A stretch of 64,000 nt of DNA from Arachnopeziza araneosa. Lineage: Eukaryota > Ascomycota > Leotiomycetes > Helotiales > Arachnopezizaceae. A model generated the notes under the pieces. It ran no database searches and was not told where the DNA came from. It saw only the letters and a list, made by a program, of their open reading frames with translations. Location of the stretch: NCBI GenBank assembly GCA_003988855.1, contig QYAI01000005.1, positions 806,001-870,000 of the forward strand, read 5' to 3'. Below are positions 34,045-45,639 of this stretch, one piece after another; the first letter of the stretch is position 1, and each line of letters starts with the position of its first letter. Both the position numbers and the translations under genes were made by a program.

Positions 34045-35233
34045 ACTCCACATGTTTTAGCTTCAGATTTAGTGCTAATTAGCGAGCAATCGCCGAAATT
34101 AGCCTGAAAAAATAATACCGCATAATTAGAGCCTCAGGCGCCCAGGGCCAGCCGTGGCTGAGTCAGGAAGATTGTTTTCCCAAGGCTGCTAGGCACAAGA
34201 AATCGGCGACAGTGATGTTCCAAAATCGTCGTCAAAGAGTCTACCTCCAAAAAGGGTCCAAAACATCGACTTCAACAGGAAGTATATAGTACGGCTTCGT
34301 TCTTGTTATCAGCTTCAGGTTCTTGGGGTTGATTCTTCGTAGAGCGATTATAGTGGATTCGTTATCATCATTTACGAGGACGACGAAGTCGGTTGCCACG
34401 CGGCATTGCACCACAGCGGCGACACTTGTAGCATTCTTCAAGCCGCCGACTTTGGGGTACAGCAGCATCTGATATTTCGAGTGGAGGTGCTACCGCGGTC
34501 AAAGTAGATGCACGGTTATCTCAACCTAATCAACCATCTGGCTAGTATCTGTCTTGATTTCGAGCTACGAAGCCCGACATGGCTCGCACTGACTTGCAAA
34601 GACCCGAAGAAGGTATGGATTATCTAGTGCACCAATCTCCTGCCAACTAACTAGAATTAGGAGAGCATTCCCGGAAAAGGAGGTTGCGCACCATCAGCCT
34701 GCAGACGAAACCCTGACCTAGACTACCTCTACAAACTTCAACAAACCTATCTGCGACGCAACCCCCTCAGACCCTCCAGGTATACGAAGCCAAGCCTATA
34801 ACACTACCTCAAAGTGCGGGAATCCGTGGATTATATCGATGCATCGTTAATCCCATCTGAGGAAAGGGCCGTCGCCTCTCAGCGTATCCACCAAGGTTCG
34901 CGACCAGAAAGAGAGAGACTCTCTGTACGCGCAGATACATAAGTCCCTAAATAGATGTCCAGAAGAACAAAGAGTATGAAGCCGAAGAGAAAAGCAGAGG
35001 CGCCAAGAATTAGCTCTTTTGAATAAGGATTGTCTTTGTGTGTAACGTTAACAGATCATGCAGTGCTACTAAAATCCTAGGGGGAGAGTGAGCTGATTAT
35101 CAATGGTAACAGGAATCGTCATATCCTACTTCCAAGCCTCATATATTACATCAACTCAGATCTACATGCAGGCTCTCTTTATATCACAAACCACCTTGCT
35201 CATTCCGCTATATACATTTACATAGCTGGGATG
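34045..35233. pseudogene. Decayed coding relics, otherwise gene-free
   Basis: On the plus strand, 34508-34612 reads MHGYLNLINHLASICLDFEL and on to TCKDPKKVW. At 34800-34940 a frame reads ESVDYIDASLIPSEERAV and ends in TAA. Both look like old coding sequence, but stops and gaps separate them and no intact gene can be built. The 75-codon minus frame at 34241-34468 is unassigned. Confidence 0.3.
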
Positions 35234-36276
35234 CTAGCTTGGAAGCTCGGCTCTCCCAGCCTCTACAGGTCGATTGCTCGGCAACTCAACTCCCTGCGTC
35301 CGGCTAGGATCCATCTCATAATACAAATTCTCATTCTGGGCTTTGGGTTGTGTCGCCAGGGTGGGAGGAATAACGGACTCTCCACCAACTCCACCTTCAC
35401 GCTTCACGTCCTCATTCGGCAACTCAGCTTTTGTTTCCGGGAGAAATTGCTGATCGGGATTTTGAGGTGCCGGGGATGATTCTTTTCTATGTCGTCGTTG
35501 ATTACGGATATACCAGAGTCCGAAGCCGATGACGGCTATGAGAGCCAGGCTGCCGAGGACAGGTCCTGCGATCCAGGCTTTGCTGCTTGTAGAGGAGGGC
35601 GAGGAAGGAGTTGTGAATGGGGATGGGGAGGATAGGGGTGATGATATAGAGGATGAACTTGTTGATGAAGCTAAGCATTTTGTTAGACGTGGAAGAATTA
35701 GCACAGAAGATCTCAGTACCAGAAGTTGTGCCGGAAGCTCCGAGAGGTAGGTTTCGATATACCGTCATAGCTGGCCAGGCAGGCACCGCACAGAAGAAAT
35801 TCGTCATCGGATCGACATTATCGGGATATGTTTGATACACCGTCTGCGTAAAGCAGCCTTCCGAGGTACTGTATGACTCTTATTAACGCTAATGGACCGG
35901 AACGTGGGCTCGGGTGTTACTGATTTAGACATACCATGTTGCGAGGCCCGGAACGAAAGTTCCCGTTGGGTCTAATATATACGTGCACTTAGTCCAAAGC
36001 GGGGGTTGCTCGACTAAGTAAGTGGATGCGTAACAGCCCGCCCATGTGTTAGAAGTTGTATACAGCTCTCCCGGACCGCAATCCTGTGTCGATGCTAGAT
36101 AGGTAAACCGGTGTCAGCCTAACGGTAGGGCCCTCTCGCAGAGTTCTTGGTGCGTTTTGCGTACTAGCTGTTCCAACTATGTAGTATCCTAGTAAAACAT
36201 TATCCCTTTCAGCGAGCTTTGCTGGAGGGGTTGTGAGGGATGTTGTCAAAGTGGTTGGAGTGGACGTTGTTAACAT
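35234..36276 (-). CDS. Single-pass membrane protein with Cys-containing ectodomain
   Basis: Exons supported on the minus strand are 36083-35935 (DCGPGELYTTSNTWAGCY to FVPGLA), 35868-35720 (TSEGCFTQTVYQTYP) and 35670-35234, with consistent phases. The 5' part (to the ATG at 36276, MLTTSTPTTLTTSLTTPP) is probably exon 1, but its donor is unclear. The ectodomain has about five Cys. A Ser/Pro-rich stalk follows, then one transmembrane helix (AWIAGPVLGSLALIAVIGFG), a basic stop-transfer YIRNQRRHRK and a ~100-residue cytosolic tail ending VEAGRAELPS. This layout is common in fungal cell-surface sensors and mucin-like proteins. No signal peptide was found, so an upstream exon may be missing. Confidence 0.6.
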
Positions 36277-36999
36277 ATTTGCTAGAATGCAGAACGTTAG
36301 CGTCGCATTACAATTGCTGCAATATTGTCTCGTGACAACTTTCCTTGATTGTGATTACGATGGTTTGAAGCTGTTGACGAAGGAGATGACGGCAAGTTGT
36401 GGCTCGTAAAGAGGGCGGTTCCTCCCTTTTAACTCAAACCTCGTGAGGTAAGTTACACCCGACACCTTGCGTTATCGAACGCCCGTCTCGCCCATTTCGG
36501 GAAACGGACAGGAAAATTTGAGGTTTCATTGGAAGAATAGTGCTAACCCCTGTCACTCTCCCGCTAAATGACCTGTTGTGGCTGCGCTTACCCTGGTGAG
36601 AGGATGTATGCGCTGGGGTACAGTCAGCCACTCAAGCCGCTGTAGGCAGGGGACTGGAACACAGGAGAGAACGGCCGCAAAACGCGTGTCAAAGTTTTCA
36701 ATTGCACTGCCCTCGGCTATCAGGCGTAGCACAACGAGTACCCAAGCTCTTGTGCTCCAGGTTCTTGCGGGCGTTCGACACAACGTGCTCGATTGAGGAC
36801 TACAAGATCATAGCTTTCATAGTGAAGGAAGAGCTTCTGGCCGCAGCAGCTTGGCGTCGATGCAGGACTGAGGTCCCTCATTCTCGGCTTCGGCATTACG
36901 TACTTCCGTACAGCGGTGTACTTGGTGGTAGGGATAAATAACTTCACCCCTAGTACTTCGTTCTACAGTAGCACATTCTGCTCCACAAATACGACAAGA
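36277..36999. other. Region between divergent membrane-protein genes
   Basis: It may contain a decayed or unrecognised 5' exon of the TmpA-like gene. Frames near 36578-36941 are interrupted and show no clear family signal. Confidence 0.35.
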
Positions 37000-38165
37000 A
37001 TGACATTCGTATTGGCTCACTCCCTGGATGAGGCTGACTTCAGAACTATCGGGGGTGAACTTATTATCCCCAAGGCCAACGCTTCTAAAGCTCCTGACGT
37101 AGATATTCTTCTTGCCCTTGCTGCTCGCATTGATTACATGGTTAATATCTTCTTCGAGTAAGTGCCACAATATCCACTAATAGTTCATTCAACTTCAGGT
37201 TGAAGGTATGTTCTAGCCTTCATACAGCTAATTCTTTGTAGAATAGCATGGCGGGTTCCTATCACGGCGCCCTTACGCCTTCGATGTATGGTAGCTAAAG
37301 TATATGAGTACGGACGTGTTCATTCAGGTGCCGCCTGTGCTTGCGTTGTTTGGTTCGGGTGCTTCTTCGGGTTTCTTTCCAAGGACTTTGCGTCTTCTGG
37401 GTAGAACTCATCCTATTTGCTGACGCCGTGAGAGGAGAGATGAAACTCGGTACCGCTCTGATTAAACTTCCAACCTTCTGGTTCCTCATTATCGCTTCCG
37501 CTCATCTCTTCTACCCCTGGGTTCTCTCTCGTAAGCTCCATGTCCGAGCTGAGAAGCTATCCGATCACGCAACTCGCCTTCACTTTGATTATCCTATTGC
37601 TCCTTTCCATGGTCTTCGCATTTCTCGATCACCAATCAAAGAATGGCATGCTTTTGCAGTCATTCCTGCACCACCAGGTATCCCAGGCGGATCAATGATC
37701 ATTTCCAATAACGGTGATTGGACAAAAGACGCAATTCAGAATCCTCGTCCATATTATTGGATCAAAGGCATTCCTGCCACCGGCGTGCTGGCCATGTCTC
37801 GGATTTTCAACAAAATCGTCGTCGTCACAACAGGAAGCGGAATTAGACCCGTCCTGGCAGTCATTCAGGATCCGATAATGGCAGGTAAGGTTAGGGTTAT
37901 CTGGAGCACGCCGAATCCGTTGCATACGTATGGCAGCGAGATTGTTGATGGTGTTACAAAGATTGATAGCAGTGCAGTGATAATCAATACCAGGGAACCG
38001 GGACAGAAGAGACCAGATTTGGTGGCTAAGGCGTGGGAGCTATACTCCAAAGAAGAAGGCGTGGAGGCTGTTTTCGTCATCAGCAATCCGAAATTGACGA
38101 GAAAGGTTGTCTACGGTCTTGAGAGTCGTGGGGTTCCTTGTTTTGGGCCGATTTGGGATTCATGA
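37000..38165 (+). CDS. TmpA-like membrane oxidoreductase-type protein, shortened
   Basis: A three-exon model, 37000-37157, 37242-37358 and 37433-38165, keeps frame throughout (335 residues). The second exon has VYEYGRVHSGAAC, matching the HSG region of fungal TmpA proteins. The third encodes most of the C-terminal FAD/NAD-binding part: ATRLHFDYP, ISNNGDWTKDAI, KGIPATGVLAMS, VVVTTGSGIRPVLAV, and the ending VVYGLESRGVPCFGPIWDS. A. nidulans TmpA is a plasma-membrane protein required for a conidiation signal. The membrane helices and HRF..GW region normally lying between the HSG motif and the LIKLPTFWFL helix are absent, and no N-terminal helices were found upstream. The gene may be decayed or an upstream exon may have been missed. 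Confidence 0.6.
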
Positions 38166-39224
38166 GTGCCGGAGTAGATATCTGGGTGAAGATGTTGAGA
38201 TCTCAATTGATTCAATGCCACCATCGCAAAACTGGCTAGGAATTATTTTCTATGAACTTATATACGGACTATTTAGATTCTTGAAGTTAGCGACATGAAT
38301 GTTACGTTTTTCTCATAGAGGCAAAAGTTTCTACAGTCAATCAGCCTGGCTGAACAACGGGACGTTCCTCTCAAGTTTGTCGTCAAGTCTCTGAGTCTAC
38401 AATAACTTGAGTTGTAGATTTGTAAATAAAGTTTATCTCCTTTGTTTAAACGCTGCCAGGAATAAGAAGCTGATACTAGTGAGAAACAGTTGCGTCACAT
38501 CACTCTTCGTTCTGATTAGAAGTTCTCAAGGGAGATTATCAAATTTTCACTTTAAATTACTATATGAAGGATACATATCATTGATTCAAGATCATCAATT
38601 GCCCCAAGAAGTGATGCTAGCAACGCCAGGAATTGATTATCCGATTCAAGGTTTGTGACAAAAATCCAAGTTTTGAGTCCTCCCATCTTTTGAATTTCAT
38701 TTTTCTCTCTTAAATATGAGACATCTCATTTACCCAAAACATAAATGTCAAAAACACGTCAAGCTCCGAGGAAATAACTTGTACCTACCGAGGCGGGTAA
38801 AATTCCTCTTCGACGAACTCAAAACTCAAAACCACAAATTTCAATACTCGTCTTGCACAAGCACTTGAAACGTAAAATGCGGAGCTCTTAGATACTCATC
38901 TTTCATTGTCAAGAATTTTTATCGACTTTAGTAGAGCAAAGATTGTGGTATTTGAGCTTCGACTTTACGATTTCCCGACGCTTCGGTGCAGACGATTTTT
39001 GACCGCCTCGTACAGCGGGGTGCAAGATGTTTGAGGGGAGATGAGGTGCGCATTTATGATCATATCCGACTAATATAGCGTATACCTTATCACGCCGGCA
39101 CGGCCACTGGACAAACCTATTGCGCCCTGATTAGTAATCCTTCCTGTACCTTGCAGCACCATTTAAATCAGCAATTTAATCAACAGCAGCTTCACAACAA
39201 CAAGCTCCTACACGCACGAGCGAT
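38166..39224. other. AT-rich gene-free region
   Basis: About 1 kb with no credible coding frame. The segment 38400-38660 has an open frame without codon bias. Nothing else was recognised. Confidence 0.4.
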
Positions 39225-40177
39225 ATGCCTCGCATATCGCGTTCCTCCTGCGCTACCAGCATCCAAGCCATAGTCGAGCCCATAACTTTCTTCTACACAC
39301 TCCTTAGCACCTTTCCCTACCTCCCCGCATCCGACATTCTGAGCCCACCACTGACGGGATGGCCGCCCTCTGGCATAGCCAATCTCCGCGAACAAGGAGA
39401 CAGATCTCGTTGTTGAGGTCCTCAAACATCTCCCATATATCCGCACAGATGGCAATCGTTCGTGGCGCGTAGGCTACGATGATATGTTGCCAATTGCGTA
39501 TGCCGGACTTGGTGAGGTGGGAAGTGCGGTGCTTGAGCCCATGGACAGACATTGGATGCGTAGGTCGTGGCGCTGACGAATGGGCAGATGTATGGAGCTT
39601 GGTTATTACTTGATGTTGATGCTAGTAGGTTGCGTTTTTGGTACTCTATTCGCAGAAATATTTTGAATATCGCTGACTATGGGATGGATTCAATAGGCAC
39701 GATCACGGAATTTTCATTGCTGGGTGGTATTAGCAGTAGTATTAAGTGTTCACAAGAAGAGAGGAAAGCGGGGTTGGTTTGGAAATATTTTCCTTCTACA
39801 CCAATCAAGGAATTCTTTGCGGATTGGGAAGAAAAGCTGAAGTCTTTGGAGTGGATGCCGATCCAAGACAAAGATGGCCTGCCAAACGGAGAGATATTAA
39901 GTCAGAAGCAACTGGGCGCGGCGTCGAAGGATCCAGAGGTCAGTTCCTGTACTTGTTGATCTGAGTTTATGAAGTGTATTCTGATACCTCGAAGGAGATT
40001 CGAAGGATATATATTGATCATGGATGGGGAAGTAAGTCCTTCAAAAGACAAGATTGTAGGAAGGCTCTGAGGGATTGGAAGATTCAAGGGATCAGAATTC
40101 TTGAGGAGCATGATAAGTTGGTAAAAGCTAACCGCAGCCCATCACCACCGGACCTGCTGGATGAGTTTTCTGGCTGA
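39225..40177 (+). pseudogene. Fungal protein of unknown function with an N-terminal frameshift
   Basis: Pieces follow the order of a common Pezizomycotina family: PASDILSPPLTGWPPSG (39225 frame), then ETDLVVEVLKHLPYIRTDG one frame on, then exons 39564-39624 (VVALTNGQMYGAWLLLDVDA), 39697-39938 (TITEFSLLGG... KYFPSTPIKEFF) and 39995-40177 (EIRRIYIDHGWGSK... CRKALRDW). The later introns have good splice sites and matching phases. The first two pieces are joined by a one-base shift near 39395, and no GT-AG intron can bridge it, so the gene is broken or the assembly has an indel. The function of the family is unknown to me. Confidence 0.55.
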
Positions 40178-40679
40178 GAAAATTTCTGCGGGGTAAACAC
40201 ACATAAAGAGGATTTGTTTTCTTGATTCTTGTGCAAAGGTAAGGATTCACTTTGCTTTTTATACTGATGTTGATTTTCTTCTTATTTCTTTTTGTATGAA
40301 ACCGGGCATATATACTGTTCCGTCCTACTTCGGATTTCTAGCACAAATAAAATTGTAATTCAGTTACTTAGTCAACTTTCTGTGTCTCGTAATTATTTTA
40401 TGATTCATAGCAGAGAGGGTGATGGCTCTCTAAATGGCAACGTCTAGAGGAATATTGATAAGTTGAAGCACTATAAAATATCCTAGATTCTCAAGAAAGT
40501 CACGGGCTATCAGAAAACAATGCATACTTGTGTTAATGAAGTTTATGGACGAAGTGTTGAGTTTGTAGAGCATTTGCCACAATTTGAAAGAAGCCCTGGA
40601 ATATTGAGCATTTTTTCGTCATGATATCACCTTTGCTATTTGAATGTCTTCTAAATGGCTAAATATTTCAGCCCTGATT
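40178..40679. other. Convergent 3' flanks, AT-rich
   Basis: 500 bp between two stop codons facing each other. No gene or repeat was recognised. Confidence 0.4.
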
Positions 40680-41954
40680 CTAATACCCTTTGCTGCGATT
40701 CACTATGTTGAGCAATGGCCTTCCTTCCGCTATCCTGGTGAGGTTTTGCTCCACGATTTGAAAACTCCTTTGAACATTTGAGGATCCACGTGCACTATGC
40801 TTAAGATTAGTGTCCGTACAGAAATGAATTTCAGGCCATTTAAGATATGCAGATCTAGGAATAGAGGGCCATTCGTACCTGATATGAGGTGTAACGACCA
40901 CATTCTCTAAATCCCACAGCTCGCTATCTGCTAGCAAAGGCTCTGGATCCGTAACGTCCAAGGCCGCACCGCGCAGCCCATCAGCTCCAGCCGTTGCGCC
41001 TCCAGTAGCACCACTTTCCGAGTACTTTTTCAGGGCTTCAATTAAATCGCTCTGTTCCAGAACCTTCCCCCGCGAAACATTAATAACAAAAGCATTTTTC
41101 CTTCCGAGGATTTCAAATTCTTCCTTCGCTAGTAGATGCGTCGTTTCCGGCGTCAATGGCACTGAAACCAGGAGCACATCGATCTCCTGAGATAGAAACT
41201 CATGGAGAGAGGCTCTGTCTAAGCCGCTATACCAAGAAGAGGGAATAGAGCCGTCTGGGTCGCCAGTTCTAGGCACGATATAACCACGATCCTTCTTGCT
41301 TTCAGGTGTGTTCTTTGGTGTTGCTGTAAAAGCAATGACTTCAAAACCGAGGGCATGAGCAACTCTAGCTGCCTGTCGGCCAATAGCCCCGTAGCCTAAG
41401 ACTCCAAAGGTTTGTCCAACCCCGTCTTGCTGCTCGCGAGGCACTTTGTCTGAGCCCCAGACGTGTTGCTTCTGGAGCTCAAGCAAAAGTTTCTGCCGGT
41501 GGAAATGTGATAAAATTTGCAAGATGATCCATTCTGCAATCTGCGGTCCGTGGACACCACTGGAATTGGTGATTGCGATTTCTGGTTTATTCCAGATGGG
41601 ACTTGAGTAAAGTCTATCTACCCCTGCACTGAGCACGTGGACGAGGTGGAGGTTGGGCACAAGGGATGTGTCTGGGGGCAGTGTGAAAAGCGTTATGAGG
41701 ATGGTTATATCCTTCCAGAGACCTGTGATTCATACATACGCTTAGCATAGCTTTTTCGCCTTCGGTTGAGTTCTTCGAGCATCCCTACCATTTGGTATTG
41801 CTTCCGATATGATTTTCCTATTCACACGTTGCTGAGGATGAACTGTGATCTTGATATACGGGAATTTCTTCTTCAAACTATCTAGGATATCGTTGGCCGC
41901 CCATGGGATCACGACGAGGAGGTGCTCGTGTTTCAGAGGTGAGATGTCTCCCAT
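40680..41954 (-). CDS. D-isomer-specific 2-hydroxyacid dehydrogenase
   Basis: Three exons, 41954-41789, 41722-40879 and 40794-40680, give 374 residues. The first intron (66 nt) joins EAIPNG to LWKDITILITLF. The second (84 nt) joins HIS to ARGSSNVQRSF. Residues 163-170 carry the dinucleotide-binding GVLGYGAIG. NVSRGKVLEQSDL contains the conserved Arg, ALDVTDPEPL follows, and VVVTPHIS holds the catalytic His. The family reduces 2-keto acids to D-2-hydroxy acids with NAD(P)H (glyoxylate/hydroxypyruvate-type or a secondary substrate). Without removal of the second intron the conserved end EQNLTRIAEGRPLLN would be pushed away, which supports the splice. It is probably cytosolic, with no targeting peptide. 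Confidence 0.92.
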
Positions 41955-44255
41955 TATTGATATTGTGATCAATTGTAGCAGCTCAGGGATAGAACTAGAT
42001 CAGATCGCGCAAATGAAGCCGGGTATGGTATTTAAGTAAGGAAATAATGAGTATTTGGAAGCAAGACTTTGAAAAATCAAAATTTACTCGAGAAGGCTAC
42101 CTAATCGCCGATGGCACAATTTCGAGGTAATCCCTCGTCATTCGATGATAATAACACCATAAAAATAAAAAACAGACGTCGGTGGATAGAATACCAGATA
42201 TTATGCCGTGTACCCGAAAGTGGGGGCTTACAACTTCAAGCCAGAATTTTGTAACTTAGTCACATGGTGCTTAGTAAAACGTGAGTTTTGAGCAAACTTA
42301 GAGTGTAAATTGCCAAATAGACGAAATTTATTGTGGTTGAGAGTCTTTAAAATAATGGAAGAGAACAGCTCATCTTTATAGCTTTCTCAGCAGTGCTTAA
42401 GCGGTTTCTTTCCCTCGACGAGCCTCGTGCTACCTCAAGGGAAGAGCTGAAATTTCATTAACAAATTAATTAATATAACGGTATTTCAAGTCCGTAGAGA
42501 TACGGGAGTCAAAAATCACCCCAAATCCTGCGAGAGGGTGAGGGTACCTCCGCAAAGTTGCACTTCTGCCATAAAGTAAGTGAAAGGAACTCAAGAAATT
42601 TGCACGTGAGGCTGAGTGGAGTTGTGATGTCAAATATTTTTCTTGAATATAACGCGATTCTTGGTTGTATATAATCTTCGGCCAGGTATGAACTGCACCG
42701 AGAATTTTGAGGCCATGTTTATTGGCGAACATGCGTTTAGCATAGGGCTTATCACAGTATTTGTCATCAGATCACTTTAAAACTCATCAAGAGACTGCTG
42801 AATATAGACATAGTGCAGTCCTGTTAAAAATTGAATTGAAATTTAGAGAGTAAAAGACAAAATGCAAAATCATAATGTTTGCTGCAAAATGATAGTGAAT
42901 GAACTTTGCGTGGGACAAACTTGGTGTTTGGTGAGAGTCATTGGGCAAAAAGTATTAAGTCCTGAAATCTTTGCTATATTTCGAGAGCGTCAAAGTCATT
43001 ATCCCTCTTACCTTTATCAATAAATTCCTTGTTTCTCTCCAGTCGTCACTTCTTCCCAGAGCTGAATAGAACGCCCGGATACATGTGCAGCTCGTGAGGA
43101 TGTGCTGCATATACTGATTGGCGCATATTGGCCGAGATGAATCAGTAATTCAAAAACGTTAATGCAAGAATAATCAGGGAGATTTATTGCGAGACCTCAT
43201 TGTTTGTGAAGCGACAGATGTGGTTTGATTGGGCCAGTCCTAAATGTCCGTAGGTAGATCTCAACCAAGCGCAGTCAGCGCTCACAGCCGTTAGATCTTA
43301 TGCTTTGGAAGACCACAGGATGTTATATGGCGAATGTTAGTATCGGTAATAACCAGACGGGGTTTTACGACTTCTACTCCCATGTATTCTGTACTACAGA
43401 GCGGCTCAGCACGTGACTACCATTTCCTAAGCGTAACAGCTTATCTACCTACCTACCTTGGTAGTAGGTACTCACTTCGACAATCAAACCCAATACTGAG
43501 GTGCGATGGCCACTAAATCTAGTTGATTAAGTCGATCTTTCATGTGAAAATTATTTTAAACACGTGGATTTGTTTCGAGGGCGTCACTGAGAAGCTCCTC
43601 AGGACCATCTGAACATGTCCTTGCATGGACTACCTATTTACGTTGTGCGCACTATCCGGTTTGTGCACGGTCGGGTTAATTATGGAGAAAAGCTCTGGGT
43701 AGCCTGAATATCAATCTGCCACCGACTCACTTTGGTGCTTGGCAACCAGGGTAATATTCTGAGTGACGGGCGTTCTCCGTGGTTGTGAGGGGCGTTGACG
43801 AAGTGAGCTGAGGAGAGGCTCATGGGCTGTGGCCGAGACTCTACGATGCATGATACAACGTTCGCCCACTGTATTATCTAGGTTCTGATCGCTGGTTCTT
43901 TGCCTCAATGTATTCATTCTTGTTGTTTACCTCCCAAAAGCGCGGCGCTGGTCTAGATCATGCGCACGTTCCTTTGCACCTTATGAGGAAGGGCGGGTCA
44001 ACGTTCTTCAAAATCAAAAACGCCCAATTGTACTTCCTCTCCTCTTGGCAACTTGGCAAACAGTCACGGAACAAGAACTCGTCCGATGGTGTGCAGAAAT
44101 TCAATAACACGATAGTTCCAGTACTTCCCGAACTATACGGAGTACTCCGCTCCATCGCATCGCAGAAGTGCTATGCTTGGTTTAAAAACGGGAAATGCCC
44201 CACTGCCTTTTTTGTCTTCTGATTTCTTGTTCCTTTTTTGGGTTTTATTTTCAAG
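41955..44255. other. AT-rich gene-free region
   Basis: About 2.3 kb with no supported gene. A small hairpin (TACCTACCTACCTTGGTAG and its partner TAGGTA) lies near 43446-43470. The frame at 43908-44222 has no family signal. The composition suggests old, degraded repeat DNA. Confidence 0.4.
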
Positions 44256-45639
44256 ATGTTGCTCAAGTCACTGGCCCTCTTCTCTTTTCTCGTGAACCAT
44301 GCGTGGGCTAGTATTAGTAATAACGACCTGCTAAATGCTGCCCACAAGAGATCTTCAACTTCAACTTTGAGATCTTCGAGTGCTTGTAGCTGCATTGCGA
44401 CAACCCTTACTATAACTGCCACAATGAATATAAAGTCCATTTCCACATCAACCTCCTGCGTCTGCCCTGTTTCCCATCCTTTCATTTCAACCGTCACTGT
44501 CTCTGCAAGTCCTTCTTCGGTGTGTACACACACGACATCCCAATCTACACCAACAGTCACAGTTACGAAATCCTCCTCTTGCTCTGTTCCGTACACTGTT
44601 ACTATTTATAAAACTACATCTACCTCATCTAAGGTAGATTTCACTACCACAAAATCTACTACAACGACGGTCACGGTAACGGCATCCTCTGTCTACTCGG
44701 CTCCATATACCGTAACTATTTACAAGACCACATCTATCCAATCCAAGATAGGTTTCACTACGACACAATCTGCTTCAACCATCACTTCCACTGTGACCGT
44801 CACCCAGACTTCATCTGTACCTCACGAGGTAGACTTTACAACCACACAACCTGCCTCTACAATCACGTACGAGTATATTCCTTAGCTGACGAACGAGAAT
44901 ACTAACCAATAAACTCAGAATAACGGTATCTTGCTCATCAACCTTCTCAACCTCAACCTCCACCGCTCCCAGTTGCCCTTTGCCCTCTTTCTCTTGCTCA
45001 GGCGCCTGCAAAGACCTCACCTCCGATCCTAATAACTGTGGGGCCTGTGGACTCACTTGTTCTTCAGCCAATGGCGCATCTAGTTGTATTAATTCCCAAT
45101 GCACCATCGCGTGCAACGCCGAGTTCTCCGACTGCGACCAAAATCCTTTTAACGGTTGCGAAACCAACACTAACTTTGACCCTAACAATTGTGGTGCTTG
45201 TCACACGACGTGCAATTATCCCAATGGGCAGGGCACATGCATATTTGGCACCTGCCAGCTCGCTGGTTGCTTCTCTGGGTATCGGAACTGTAATGGCAAT
45301 TTGGCCGATGGGTGTGAGACAAATATCTTCCAAGACACTTCCAACTGCGGAGGGTGTGCACATCAATGTAATTCCAACAACGGAACTCCTTTTTGCAGTG
45401 GCGGATCCTGTGGGATTCTCTGTGCGGCTGGCTTTGGAGACTGTAATAATAATCCGAACGATGGCTGCGAGACTAACACCGCAACGGACAGGAATAATTG
45501 TGGGTTCTGTGGCAACGTGGTAAGTGCTTGTCTGATCATAGAAGGGCAAATTGAAGAGGGGATGAGATTAGCTAACAGTATACAATAGTGCCCAAGGATA
45601 TTTGCTGCACCATTTTGTGCTAATGGGGTCTGTCATTGA
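44256..45639 (+). CDS. Secreted Thr/Ser-rich protein with Cys-rich tandem repeats
   Basis: Three exons, 44256-44866, 44919-45519 and 45589-45639, give 420 residues with consistent phases. The ATG at 44256 begins a signal peptide (MLLKSLALFSFLVNHAWA). Residues 30-240 are Thr/Ser-rich with a repeated YTVTIYKTTS motif, a likely O-glycosylated stalk. Residues 245-420 hold about four repeats of the form DPNNCGACG..C....G..C....C...C......C, then DCDxNPxNGCETN (CDQNPFNGCETN, CNGNLADGCETN, CNNNPNDGCETN). The last exon ends CPRIFAAPFCANGVCH. The repeats resemble Cys-rich surface modules known from bacteria and a few fungi. No enzyme motif is present; it is probably a wall-bound or secreted protein. 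Confidence 0.75.

Noticed and set aside
43446..43470. Palindromic TACCTACC...TAGGTA as a terminator or mobile-element end
   Set aside because: Too short and imperfect; no neighbouring target-site duplication or gene end.
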